18,352 bases of DNA from CAYFHQ01 sp964342805. GTDB taxonomy: Bacteria > Bacillota > Clostridia > Peptostreptococcales > Acidaminobacteraceae. The notes below the pieces were generated by a model that did not search any database, was not told the origin of the DNA, and saw only the letters and a list, made by a program, of their open reading frames with translations. Position numbers and translations under genes: made by a program. Shown piece by piece: positions 1 through 5,865 of this stretch. Each line of letters begins with the position of its first letter. Position 1 is the first letter of the stretch. The DNA lies in NCBI GenBank assembly GCA_964342805.1, contig CAYFHQ010000076.1, forward strand, positions 1 through 18,352, in the 5' to 3' direction.

Positions 1-44
1 GCGACCGATTCTTGTGAACCGGTCGCTTTTGTTTTGTCTTTTTC
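1..44 (+). terminator. Intrinsic terminator of a plus-strand gene left of the window
   Basis: A stem of GCGACCG (1-7) with CGGTCGC (20-26) extends inward through TTC/GAA across one A/C mismatch, leaving a 4-nt loop. It is followed by a broken T-run up to about 44. The T-rich tail lies on the plus strand, so it ends transcription coming from outside the window. It may also stop minus-strand transcripts of the idi operon, but the sequence beyond its left arm is not visible. Confidence 0.8.
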
Positions 45-122
45 GTTTAAACTAGGACATCAACCCTTAATACTAGGAACTGAATCCTGAGACAAGTGTC
101 TTCCCTTCAGGTTAGAAAACCC

Positions 123-659
123 TTAGGCTGATGGATCTATAATGGCAGCAAGCCCCTTTTCATGGGCCAGTTGCATAATGATTTTAAACCATTCTGTGTA
201 CTGGTCTGGACGTGCTTCCATGTCTACCATCATATCTGAGTAAGCCATCCATTTGACTGCCGCAACCTCAGAAGGCTCAAAGGGAATGTCTTGGCCTCTG
301 AACTCACCCACAAAAACATGGTCCAGTTCATGTTCTGTTAAACCATGGTCCAGCTCTGCCTTGTAGAGAAAATCCATGACTTCCACTACAGGACAGTCGA
401 TTCCCAGTTCTTCAACCAGGCGGCGGTGAACGGCTTCTTCAAGACTTTCATTGTTTCTCGGATGAGAGCAACAGGCATTGGTCCATAAGCCTCCCGAGTG
501 ATACTTGGATAGGGCCCGTTGTTGTAGTAGGACATTGCCCTTGCCATCGTGGAGATAGACTGAAAACGCCCGGTGAAGGGCCGCTTTTTCATGGGCCTGC
601 ATTTTTTCCATCACACCCAAGTCCTTGTCATTTTCGTCCACTAAAATTACATATTCCAT
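123..659 (-). CDS. idi: Isopentenyl-diphosphate delta-isomerase, type I
   Basis: This cytoplasmic Nudix-fold enzyme interconverts isopentenyl and dimethylallyl diphosphate, the starter and extender of isoprenoid chains. The 178 residues match the usual length of the family. Visible hallmarks are LHRAFSVYL (28-36), the active-site segment WTNACCSHP (59-67, Cys64 at the catalytic cysteine position, His66 a likely metal ligand), a Nudix-like helix EEAVHRRLVEELG (74-86), and EHELDH (109-114) supplying the acidic metal and catalytic residues. The start follows AAGGAG with a 5-nt gap. It is the last gene of a three-gene minus-strand cluster, 2 bases after the small membrane protein gene. Many Clostridia use the unrelated flavin-dependent type II enzyme, so type I here is somewhat unusual (family knowledge). 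A generic Nudix hydrolase is the alternative, but the cysteine motif argues against it. Confidence 0.9.
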   Translation of the reverse strand: MEYVILVDENDKDLGVMEKMQAHEKAALHRAFSVYLHDGKGNVLLQQRALSKYHSGGLWTNACCSHPRNNESLEEAVHRRLVEELGIDCPVVEVMDFLYKAELDHGLTEHELDHVFVGEFRGQDIPFEPSEVAAVKWMAYSDMMVDMEARPDQYTEWFKIIMQLAHEKGLAAIIDPSA

Positions 660-661
660 GG

Positions 662-979
662 TTACTCCTTCAAACTGATTTCAGTTTTCGCCTTTAGAAT
701 ATTGAGACCGCCAAAGAAGAGCAAGAGGGTAATGGCAAAAAACAGGACGTGGTTGAGGAACATACAAAGGACACCAACGCCCAAAAACAGTCCGCCGATC
801 CGCATGTTATACTTTGACGTTTTGCCTTGATAGTCTTCCTTAAAACTTGTCTCTTCATAGGTAACGGTCTGACATAGGGTAGACCACTTGGACACACCTT
901 GCTGGATTTGCAGGCCAGTATAAAAAATGTAGCCACCTGCCAGTAAAAGAACAAAGCCGATCATATGATTTAAAGACAT
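662..979 (-). CDS. Small membrane protein with two hydrophobic segments
   Basis: I do not recognise a family for this 105-residue protein. It has a hydrophobic N-terminal segment (about 5-25), a polar, charged middle (about 27-58) and a long hydrophobic stretch (about 62-95), probably one or two more helices, ending in a short lysine/glutamate tail. It is therefore predicted to sit in the cytoplasmic membrane. Its ATG overlaps the stop of the upstream phosphatidyltransferase gene (TAATG), and its stop lies 2 bases before idi, so all three genes are very likely co-translated. A GGGGG ribosome site lies 7 nt before the start. The context suggests a role linked to membrane lipid or isoprenoid metabolism, but that is inference only. 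Confidence 0.75.
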   Translation of the reverse strand: MSLNHMIGFVLLLAGGYIFYTGLQIQQGVSKWSTLCQTVTYEETSFKEDYQGKTSKYNMRIGGLFLGVGVLCMFLNHVLFFAITLLLFFGGLNILKAKTEISLKE

Positions 980-1569
980 TATTTATCCCCCAATATTTTT
1001 TTTGCTTCCATTAGCCGTTGAATTGCTGTGTTTCCAATCAGGGCTGCCATGATCCATGCGATCATATGAGCCTGACTGGACCAAACAATCATTACTGTAA
1101 ACCCAATAAAGCCTTCCGTTCGTTCCACCATCCCTGTCTGATAACGAAAACTCTTCATGCCAGACTTTTCACTGATGGCTCCAACCGTCAAGAAAATGGT
1201 CATGGACAGTAGAATAGCCATCATTAAAACCAAGTAAGGAAGTATGGACCCTCCTGACCGCAAGGCCAAAGCCAGAATAACCGCCATCTCCACCACCCGG
1301 TCCAATGTGATATCCAGCAGGGTTCCAAAGGCAGACATCTGTCCTGTCTTTCTAGCCACCGCCCCATCAACTGCATCCAGGCCACCGGAAATCCACAAGA
1401 CTAGGGCAGCGAAAATGGGTTGATCTCCAAGAATCAGTAGCGCCGAGGCGCATCCGATCAATGAAGCAAAGAGTGTGATGGCATTGGGACTTATCTTGTA
1501 TTTAACCGCCAAGTCCCGAATAAAGTTGATCACTGGATCAACCCACTTTCTCCCATGGGTGTCTAGCAT
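979..1569 (-). CDS. CDP-alcohol phosphatidyltransferase family protein
   Basis: This integral membrane enzyme belongs to the family that moves a phosphatidyl (or similar) group from a CDP-linked donor to an alcohol such as glycerol phosphate, inositol phosphate or serine. The complete family signature D-x2-D-G-x2-A-R-x8-G-x3-D-x3-D is present: Asp65, Asp68, Gly69, Ala72, Arg73, Gly82, Asp86 and Asp90. About six hydrophobic helices fit the 196-residue length. The start follows GGGAGG with a 6-nt gap. The acceptor cannot be told from sequence by eye, so PgsA-like phosphatidylglycerophosphate synthase is only one option. It is the first gene of a cluster with a small membrane protein and isopentenyl-diphosphate isomerase. 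No clear promoter lies in the 37 bases between it and the bioY terminator, so readthrough or a promoter inside bioY may drive it. Confidence 0.88.
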   Translation of the reverse strand: MLDTHGRKWVDPVINFIRDLAVKYKISPNAITLFASLIGCASALLILGDQPIFAALVLWISGGLDAVDGAVARKTGQMSAFGTLLDITLDRVVEMAVILALALRSGGSILPYLVLMMAILLSMTIFLTVGAISEKSGMKSFRYQTGMVERTEGFIGFTVMIVWSSQAHMIAWIMAALIGNTAIQRLMEAKKILGDK

Positions 1570-1600
1570 GGTTATCCTCCCAGGTCGTCAACCTCTACCA

Positions 1601-1633
1601 CAATAAAAAGACCTCTTCTACGAAGAGGTCTTT
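1601..1633 (-). terminator. Intrinsic terminator of bioY
   Basis: There is a perfect 12-bp stem (1607-1618 with 1622-1633) around a 3-nt loop. On the minus strand it is followed by a T-rich tail (TTTTTATTG, counted from the end of the stem). It lies 24 bases after the bioY stop and 32 bases before the phosphatidyltransferase start. It separates, or partly separates, bioY from the downstream cluster. Confidence 0.9.
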
Positions 1634-1656
1634 AACATGCTTGTTAAATCAATGTT

Positions 1657-2205
1657 TTAGTCAATGTAATTGAGTTGCTTCAGCTGCTTGCGCAGTGGAT
1701 AACTCACCAAAACTGCAAGGATGACCTTAGCAACATCACCAACCAAGAAAGGCAGCATAGCTGCACCCATTGCCGTTTGCATGTCTAGTCCCAGCACAAA
1801 AGCCAACCATGGCGTACCGATTGCATAAACAACCAACATACCGCCTACTGCTGTAGCAATTGCCATACGCGGGATTGACACCTCTTTACCCTTCAGCACA
1901 GAGATCACGATGGCTGCAAAGACAAAGGAGATCAGGAAGCCACCTGTTGGACCTGCCAGGACGCCGAAACCTCCTGTACCACCTGCGAACACTGGTAGAC
2001 CCAGGGCACCGATGATCAGGTAAAGTAGTACGGACAAGCCTGCTTCTTTTGGCTTAAACAAAAGACCGATAACCATGATCATGAATGTCTGCATGGTTAC
2101 TGGTACTGCCGAAAACGGAATTGGAATTGCAATAAAGGACGCAACGCTGATCAGCGCAGCAAACAATGCAACTAAAATCATTGATTGGAGATTTTGATTT
2201 CTCAT
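1657..2205 (-). CDS. bioY: Biotin transporter substrate-binding component BioY
   Basis: BioY is the biotin-binding membrane (S) component of an ECF-type vitamin transporter. It works with the shared EcfA/EcfA'/EcfT energising module, which is not in this window. The 182-residue protein is a chain of about six hydrophobic helices. It carries the family's conserved glycine-rich region (FAGGTGGFGVLAGPTGGF, roughly residues 75-92), the N-terminal IPIPFSAVPVTMQTF segment, and a C-terminal FLVGDVAK stretch. I chose the ATG at 2205 because AGAGGTGG sits 5 nt before it. An in-frame GTG at 2214 overlaps that ribosome site and is unlikely to be the start. A consensus promoter and a BirA-type operator upstream indicate repression by biotinylated BirA when biotin is plentiful. 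Confidence 0.95.
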   Translation of the reverse strand: MRNQNLQSMILVALFAALISVASFIAIPIPFSAVPVTMQTFMIMVIGLLFKPKEAGLSVLLYLIIGALGLPVFAGGTGGFGVLAGPTGGFLISFVFAAIVISVLKGKEVSIPRMAIATAVGGMLVVYAIGTPWLAFVLGLDMQTAMGAAMLPFLVGDVAKVILAVLVSYPLRKQLKQLNYID

Positions 2206-2247
2206 GTAAACCACCTCTTCATATACACATAATAAGTTCCCATGGAA

Positions 2248-2276
2248 ATCATAGCTCTATTTAATTTTATTGTCAA
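2248..2276 (-). promoter_or_regulatory. bioY promoter
   Basis: On the minus strand a perfect -35 box TTGACA (2276-2271) and a -10 box TATGAT (2253-2248) are separated by exactly 17 bases. The start codon of bioY is about 40 bases downstream. The -35 box is embedded in the right half of the BirA-type operator. Confidence 0.85.
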
Positions 2277-2301
2277 CCAAAATCGTACATAAAGTTAACG
2301 T
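2270..2301 (-). promoter_or_regulatory. BirA-type biotin operator upstream of bioY
   Basis: On the minus strand, half-sites ACGTTAACT and GGTTGACAA are separated by 14 bases. This matches the known bacterial BirA operator layout (TTGTTAACC, 14-16 bases, GGTTAACAA) with 8 of 9 matches in the right half and 6 of 9 in the left. The right half covers the bioY -35 box, so bound BirA-biotinyl-AMP would block RNA polymerase. The left half stops only 3 bases short of the stop codon of the upstream gene. Confidence 0.7.
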
Positions 2302-2304
2302 CGC

Positions 2305-2670
2305 CTAGTCCCATAGCTTATGGGTGATAAAAGCCGCCCCGTAAGGTGTTTTGTCTCCCGTGCGAATAATGAACTGGGCGTTTTTGAGTACCACTTTAAA
2401 TTGTCTGTAGGACAATGGCCGCTTTTGGTCTTCTGTAAACCAGGCCGTGAGGGTTCCCTCGTCCATTTCCTCTGGAAGGGTTACACTGCCAACTGTGAGC
2501 ATACTGGCTACCGCTTTTGCAACCTGGTCAATGGTCGGTACACCTTCCGTTACACTCAAATCTAAATGGGGTACTTCCAGTGGCAGTGGAAAATCAAATC
2601 CCACAACTGCAATGGCCTGGTCGTCACCCAGTGTAGACACTACTTTCAGTATTTCTCCGTTTATGATCAT
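2305..2670 (-). CDS. Hypothetical protein, 121 residues
   Basis: I do not recognise this protein. It has no signal peptide or membrane segment and looks like a small soluble alpha/beta protein with an acidic N-terminal half and a more basic C-terminal third. Tryptophan, phenylalanine and proline are scattered evenly, and no metal-binding or catalytic motif is visible. It is judged real because a good ribosome site (GGAGG, 8 nt before ATG) precedes it, it fills the space between two regulated promoters, and no better frame exists on either strand. It runs divergently from hydEG, with about 200 bases between its start and the hydE promoter, and just upstream of bioY. Nothing in the sequence ties it to either function. 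Confidence 0.7.
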   Translation of the reverse strand: MIINGEILKVVSTLGDDQAIAVVGFDFPLPLEVPHLDLSVTEGVPTIDQVAKAVASMLTVGSVTLPEEMDEGTLTAWFTEDQKRPLSYRQFKVVLKNAQFIIRTGDKTPYGAAFITHKLWD

Positions 2671-2685
2671 ATTATTCCCTCCATG

Positions 2686-2699
2686 GATACTATAGTATC
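2686..2699. promoter_or_regulatory. 14-bp perfect palindrome before the 121-residue protein gene
   Basis: GATACTATAGTATC is its own reverse complement and lies 16 bases upstream of the minus-strand start at 2670, next to its ribosome site. On the minus strand the preceding base makes TGATACTAT, which resembles an extended -10 element. No convincing -35 box accompanies it. It may be an operator over a weak promoter; this is inference. Confidence 0.35.
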
Positions 2700-2855
2700 A
2701 TATATGGCCCCCTTTGATGATGTGAGAAATCTACAATCTATTGGCATTTGTCCCCGCCACTTCCTTCTGATCGTTTGGCAAGCATTAGGCTGGCTGTCAA
2801 TCTCCTCCAAACCCTTGAAAATGCGACACTTTATTAATGACTTTTCCTCATTTTT

Positions 2856-2878
2856 CTGAGGTCAAAGATTGACCTTAG
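2856..2878. promoter_or_regulatory. Dyad operator candidate over the hydE -35 box
   Basis: CTGAGGTCAA (2856-2865) and TTGACCTTAG (2869-2878) form a 10-bp inverted repeat with one mismatch and a 3-base centre. The right arm contains the -35 box of the hydE promoter, a typical place for a repressor. I do not recognise the motif as Rex, Fur, Fnr/Crp or CcpA type. Confidence 0.5.
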
Positions 2879-2897
2879 TGTACTTTTTTGATAGACT
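2869..2897 (+). promoter_or_regulatory. hydEG promoter
   Basis: TTGACC (2869-2874), a 17-base spacer and TAGACT (2892-2897) make a fair sigma-A-type promoter. Transcription would begin near 2904, leaving an untranslated leader of about 190 nt before hydE. No better plus-strand promoter was seen between here and the gene. Confidence 0.6.
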
Positions 2898-2903
2898 TTT
2901 CAC

Positions 2904-3079
2904 AAAGGAACTTGTCCACGTGCTGCGGCATTTGGCTGAGTTCATATGCAAGCCGCCCCTGCAGGAGAAGATCAGTCTGATCTGGAAGGGCTACGGTACA
3001 TATGGGGATTTACATGCGACCAGCATGTTCATTTCATGTGCCGACAACTTCCTGCAATGATAGGAAGTTTTTTTATTGT
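2904..3079 (+). ncRNA. Structured hydE leader RNA, candidate riboswitch or attenuator
   Basis: The leader can form several helices. These are GCGGC (2925-2929) with GCCGC (2952-2956), AGATC (2969-2973) with GATCT (2979-2983), and CGGTACAT (2994-3001) with ATGTGCCG (3036-3043, one G-U pair). The last encloses ACATGC (3012-3017) with GCATGT (3023-3028). CCCT (2957-2960) can close on AGGG (2987-2990), or CCCC (2956-2959) on GGGG (3004-3007). The leader ends in a terminator hairpin. The terminator's left arm and loop (3048-3056) can alternatively pair with 2960-2970, giving 9 bp with a 2-nt bulge, so the two states exclude each other. This is the layout of a transcription-attenuating riboswitch. 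I cannot match it to a class I know. Helices were found by eye and energies were not computed. Confidence 0.55.
3046..3076 (+). terminator. Intrinsic terminator in the hydE leader
   Basis: AACTTCCT (3046-3053) pairs perfectly with AGGAAGTT (3062-3069) around an 8-nt loop, followed by a T-run (3068-3074). It lies only 10 bases before the hydE ribosome site and downstream of the only good promoter, so it would stop hydEG transcription unless it is prevented from folding. Confidence 0.8.
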
Positions 3080-3097
3080 CATGAAAGGAGCATGTAC

Positions 3098-4144
3098 ATG
3101 GTGACTGCATTATTGGAAGAACTATATGAAAAGGGAGACCTTGCTGACGACAAGCTGGTCTGTATCCTGGACAATTTAGATCCTGAAAGCACGGAAAAGC
3201 TGTTTGAATTGTCCAGAAAAAGACGGGAAGAATACTATAAAGAGTTTGTATATATGCGTGGACTGATCGAGTTCACAAACTACTGTAAACAAAACTGTGC
3301 CTACTGTGGTATCCGAGGTAAAAACGACAAGGTTGACCGTTACCGCCTCAGCAAGGAAGACATTCTTGATTGCTGTGCGGAAGGCTATCGTCTTGGCTAT
3401 AGAACCTTTGTCATGCAGGGTGGCGAAGACCCCCTTTATACAGACGAGGTCCTCATTGACTTGGTAAAGGAAATCAAGGCCAAGTACCCAGACACAGCCA
3501 TTACCCTTTCCGTGGGTGAGCGAACAAAAGAAAGCTATGCGGCCCTGAAAGAAGCGGGGGCTGACCGTTACCTACTTCGCCACGAAACGGCCAACAAAGA
3601 CCTCTATGAGCAAATCCACCCAGGCATGTCCTTTGAAAACCGCCAGCAGTGTCTCCAGTACATTAAAGAGGTTGGTTTCCAAGTGGGTGCAGGCTTCATG
3701 GTCGGCCTCCCAGGCCAAACCAATGCCAACTTGGTTGAAGACCTTCGTTTCTTAAAGGACCTCCAACCCCACATGATCGGCATTGGTCCCTTTATTCCCC
3801 ATGAAGACACGCCGCTGGGCCACCACACTGGTGGAACCGTGGAAAAGACCCTGATCATGGTGGCCATGACCCGATTGATGTTGCCTCATACCCTGCTACC
3901 TTCAACGACAGCCCTGGGTACTCTGGACCCAACAGGCCGTGAAAAGGCTTTGAAGGCTGGTGCCAACGTGGTCATGCCAAACCTGTCACCAACCGCTGTT
4001 CGTGAGAAGTATGAACTCTATAAGGACAAGATTTGCACAGGCGACGAAGCCGCCCATTGTCGAGGTTGTATTGAACGTCGAATTAACAGCACCGGTTACC
4101 GAGTAGATATGTCCCGAGGGGACCACTACGAATGGAGGGCATAA
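3098..4144 (+). CDS. hydE: [FeFe] hydrogenase H-cluster radical SAM maturase HydE
   Basis: HydE is a cytoplasmic radical SAM enzyme that helps build the dithiolate-bridged diiron subcluster of [FeFe] hydrogenase. The 348-residue length matches the family. The radical SAM cluster motif C-x3-C-x2-C is at Cys63, Cys67 and Cys70 (CKQNCAYC). MQGGEDP follows, corresponding to the SAM-binding glycine-rich strand. Near the C terminus a second cysteine set C-x7-C-x2-C (313, 321, 324) matches the optional auxiliary cluster site known from Thermotoga HydE. I chose the ATG at 3098 because AAAGGAG lies 7 nt before it; the frame is open further upstream but runs through the terminator. hydG follows after one base. 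A leader terminator and a promoter dyad suggest tight control. BioB and PylB are relatives, but the hydG neighbour settles the call. Confidence 0.95.
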   Translation: MVTALLEELYEKGDLADDKLVCILDNLDPESTEKLFELSRKRREEYYKEFVYMRGLIEFTNYCKQNCAYCGIRGKNDKVDRYRLSKEDILDCCAEGYRLGYRTFVMQGGEDPLYTDEVLIDLVKEIKAKYPDTAITLSVGERTKESYAALKEAGADRYLLRHETANKDLYEQIHPGMSFENRQQCLQYIKEVGFQVGAGFMVGLPGQTNANLVEDLRFLKDLQPHMIGIGPFIPHEDTPLGHHTGGTVEKTLIMVAMTRLMLPHTLLPSTTALGTLDPTGREKALKAGANVVMPNLSPTAVREKYELYKDKICTGDEAAHCRGCIERRINSTGYRVDMSRGDHYEWRA

Positions 4145-4145
4145 T

Positions 4146-5531
4146 ATGTCACTATTTATCAAACACGATTACATCGAGGACCTACTCGAAAAGAATACAA
4201 GTCCAGCTGCAGAAGAAATCAAGGCAATTTGTGAAAAAGCGGGCTCTTTACAGGGCCTAAGCCATGAAGAAGTTGCCAAACTCCTCCATGTGGAAGACCC
4301 AGACCTTCTGAAGTTGATCTATGCAACTGCTGGCACCATTAAGCGTAAAATCTACGGCAAGCGGGTTGTTATGTTTGCCCCCCTCTATGTGAGCAACCAC
4401 TGTGTCAACACGTGTAGCTACTGTGGTTTCCAGGTCCACAACGACATGTGTCGTAGACGCCTGTCCATGGACGAAGTTGCCGAGGAAGTTCGAATCCTTG
4501 AGCGTATGGGCCACAAGCGAATTGCCCTGGAAGCTGGGGAAGACCCTCGTAACTGCCCCATCGACTATGTACTGGAGTCCATCGACACCATTTACAACAC
4601 GTCGGAGGCCCAAGGCAATATCCGCCGAATCAATGTAAACATTGCTGCGACGACTGTCGAAGAATATAAAATGCTCCAGGACAAGGGGATCGGTACCTAC
4701 ATCCTCTTCCAGGAAACCTACCACCGTCCCTCCTATGAGAAGCACCACCTGAAGGGTCCTAAGTCCAACTATGAATACCACCTGACTGCCTTTGACCGGG
4801 CACAGGAAGCCGGTATTGACGATGTTGGCGGTGGCGTCCTCTTTGGTCTCCACGACTATAAGTTCGAGATCCTTGGTCTCATGCTCCACAATGACCACCT
4901 GGAAAAGGAGTGGGGCGTTGGCTTCCATACCATTTCAGTTCCTCGTATGAAGAAGGCTGAAGGCATGAGTCTGACAGACTATCCTCACCTGGTAAACGAC
5001 GACCAGTTCAAGAAGATCGTTGCCATTATCCGTCTTGCGGTACCTTTTACAGGCATTATCCTGTCCACCCGTGAGTCCATTGAAATCCGCAATGAAGTGA
5101 TCGACTATGGTGTGTCCCAGGTCAGCGCCGGTTCTTGTACAGGCGTTGGTGGCTACAAGGAGCACGAAGAACTGGGCCGAGACATTAGCCAGTTCAAGAC
5201 CGAAGACGAACGTTCTCCCCTGGAAGTGGTTAAGGCCCTCATAGAAGACGGCTACATTCCAAGTTACTGTACAGCTTGTTACCGAAGTGGCCGTACCGGT
5301 GACCGATTCATGCGCCTAGCCAAGTCAGGCCAAATCGGAAATGTCTGCAACCCCAATGCCCTTATGACCCTCATGGAGTTCATTTGTGACTATGGTGATG
5401 AAGACCTTAAGCAAAAGGGCCTCAAGGCCATTTATGACGAAGCCCATAAGATTGAAAAGGACAACATTCGAGAGCTGACCTTGAAGAATCTGGGCCGTAT
5501 TGAGTCCGGTGAGCGGGACCTCTTCCTCTAA
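4146..5531 (+). CDS. hydG: [FeFe] hydrogenase H-cluster radical SAM maturase HydG (tyrosine lyase)
   Basis: HydG cleaves tyrosine with radical SAM chemistry and delivers iron carbonyl/cyanide units for the H-cluster. The 461-residue protein has the radical SAM motif C-x3-C-x2-C at Cys86, Cys90 and Cys93 (CVNTCSYC). It also keeps the C-terminal C-x2-C-x22-C set (Cys375, Cys378, Cys401) that holds the auxiliary iron-sulfur cluster. This set, with the CTACYRSGRTGDRFM context, separates it from ThiH of thiamine synthesis. It starts one base after hydE, with GGAGG inside the hydE end, so the two are co-translated. No hydF or hydrogenase gene is in this window, so the remaining maturase and the structural genes must lie elsewhere. 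A terminator follows after about 90 bases. Confidence 0.97.
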   Translation: MSLFIKHDYIEDLLEKNTSPAAEEIKAICEKAGSLQGLSHEEVAKLLHVEDPDLLKLIYATAGTIKRKIYGKRVVMFAPLYVSNHCVNTCSYCGFQVHNDMCRRRLSMDEVAEEVRILERMGHKRIALEAGEDPRNCPIDYVLESIDTIYNTSEAQGNIRRINVNIAATTVEEYKMLQDKGIGTYILFQETYHRPSYEKHHLKGPKSNYEYHLTAFDRAQEAGIDDVGGGVLFGLHDYKFEILGLMLHNDHLEKEWGVGFHTISVPRMKKAEGMSLTDYPHLVNDDQFKKIVAIIRLAVPFTGIILSTRESIEIRNEVIDYGVSQVSAGSCTGVGGYKEHEELGRDISQFKTEDERSPLEVVKALIEDGYIPSYCTACYRSGRTGDRFMRLAKSGQIGNVCNPNALMTLMEFICDYGDEDLKQKGLKAIYDEAHKIEKDNIRELTLKNLGRIESGERDLFL

Positions 5532-5574
5532 ACCTCCTTGTCTATTTCCATAACTACAGACACGGGCAGGCTAA

Positions 5575-5615
5575 CTTATGACTGACATACCATATATGGT
5601 ATGTTGCCCCATAAG
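5575..5615. repeat. Nested palindrome in the hydG 3' untranslated region
   Basis: A perfect 20-bp palindrome (5585-5604, centre TATA, arms ACATACCATA and TATGGTATGT) is enclosed by CTTATG (5575-5580) and CATAAG (5610-5615). In RNA it would fold into a hairpin just ahead of the terminator at 5621 and could protect the 3' end. In DNA it could be a binding site. Its role is not known. Confidence 0.6.
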
Positions 5616-5620
5616 AAATT

Positions 5621-5654
5621 AATGGCTACAAGTAAAAACTTGTAGCCATTTTTA
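5621..5654 (+). terminator. Intrinsic terminator of hydEG
   Basis: There is a perfect 13-bp stem (5621-5633 with 5638-5650) with an AAAA loop, followed by TTTATCGTTTT. It lies 89 bases after the hydG stop and is one of the strongest terminators in the window. Confidence 0.92.
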
Positions 5655-5865
5655 TCGTTTTTGATACAATTACCCCATTTAGTCATCGAACAATTTTTGT
5701 TTAGTAAACCCTTACGAAAACTCGAATACTTGTTGATAATTAGAGGTTATTCATTCGCTTTTTCTACCAACCATGAACTAGCGATCACAGTTCAAGACCC
5801 ATATCACAAATTTTTTTCGATCAAATCCCCTTCATATGTTACAATCTATTAACAATCCGAGTCAT

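Noticed and set aside
60..122. Weak hairpin CCTG...CAGG downstream of idi on the minus strand
   Set aside because: The stem is short and interrupted and no T-run follows, so it is not supported as a terminator.
2751..2762. Cobalamin-box-like TCCCCGCCACTT
   Set aside because: It lies upstream of the only good hydE promoter, and no other part of the cobalamin riboswitch is present.
2934..2994. Possible TPP riboswitch in the hydE leader (GGCTGAG and CTGATCTGG look familiar)
   Set aside because: The conserved TAATGCCAGCG block after CTGATCTGG is absent, the first motif lacks the following A and its paired stem, and the CTGATCT part is used in a local hairpin. HydG's relation to ThiH makes it tempting, but the consensus does not fit.
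2869..3060. Plus-strand 63-codon frame in the hydE leader
   Set aside because: It begins inside the promoter, lacks a ribosome site, and its sequence is not protein-like. The structure of the leader explains the region better.
3002..3097. N-terminal extension of HydE by 32 residues
   Set aside because: It would be translated through the terminator hairpin, has no ribosome site, and does not resemble HydE. The start at 3098 has an AAAGGAG site and gives the normal family length and cysteine spacing.
4257..4928. Minus-strand frame (223 codons) inside hydG
   Set aside because: It is antisense to conserved HydG residues with no ribosome site; it is a coding shadow.
5661..5852. Plus-strand 63-codon frame after the hydEG terminator
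   Set aside because: It begins in the U-tail of a terminator, has a non-ATG start and no ribosome site, and its composition follows the AT-rich background.
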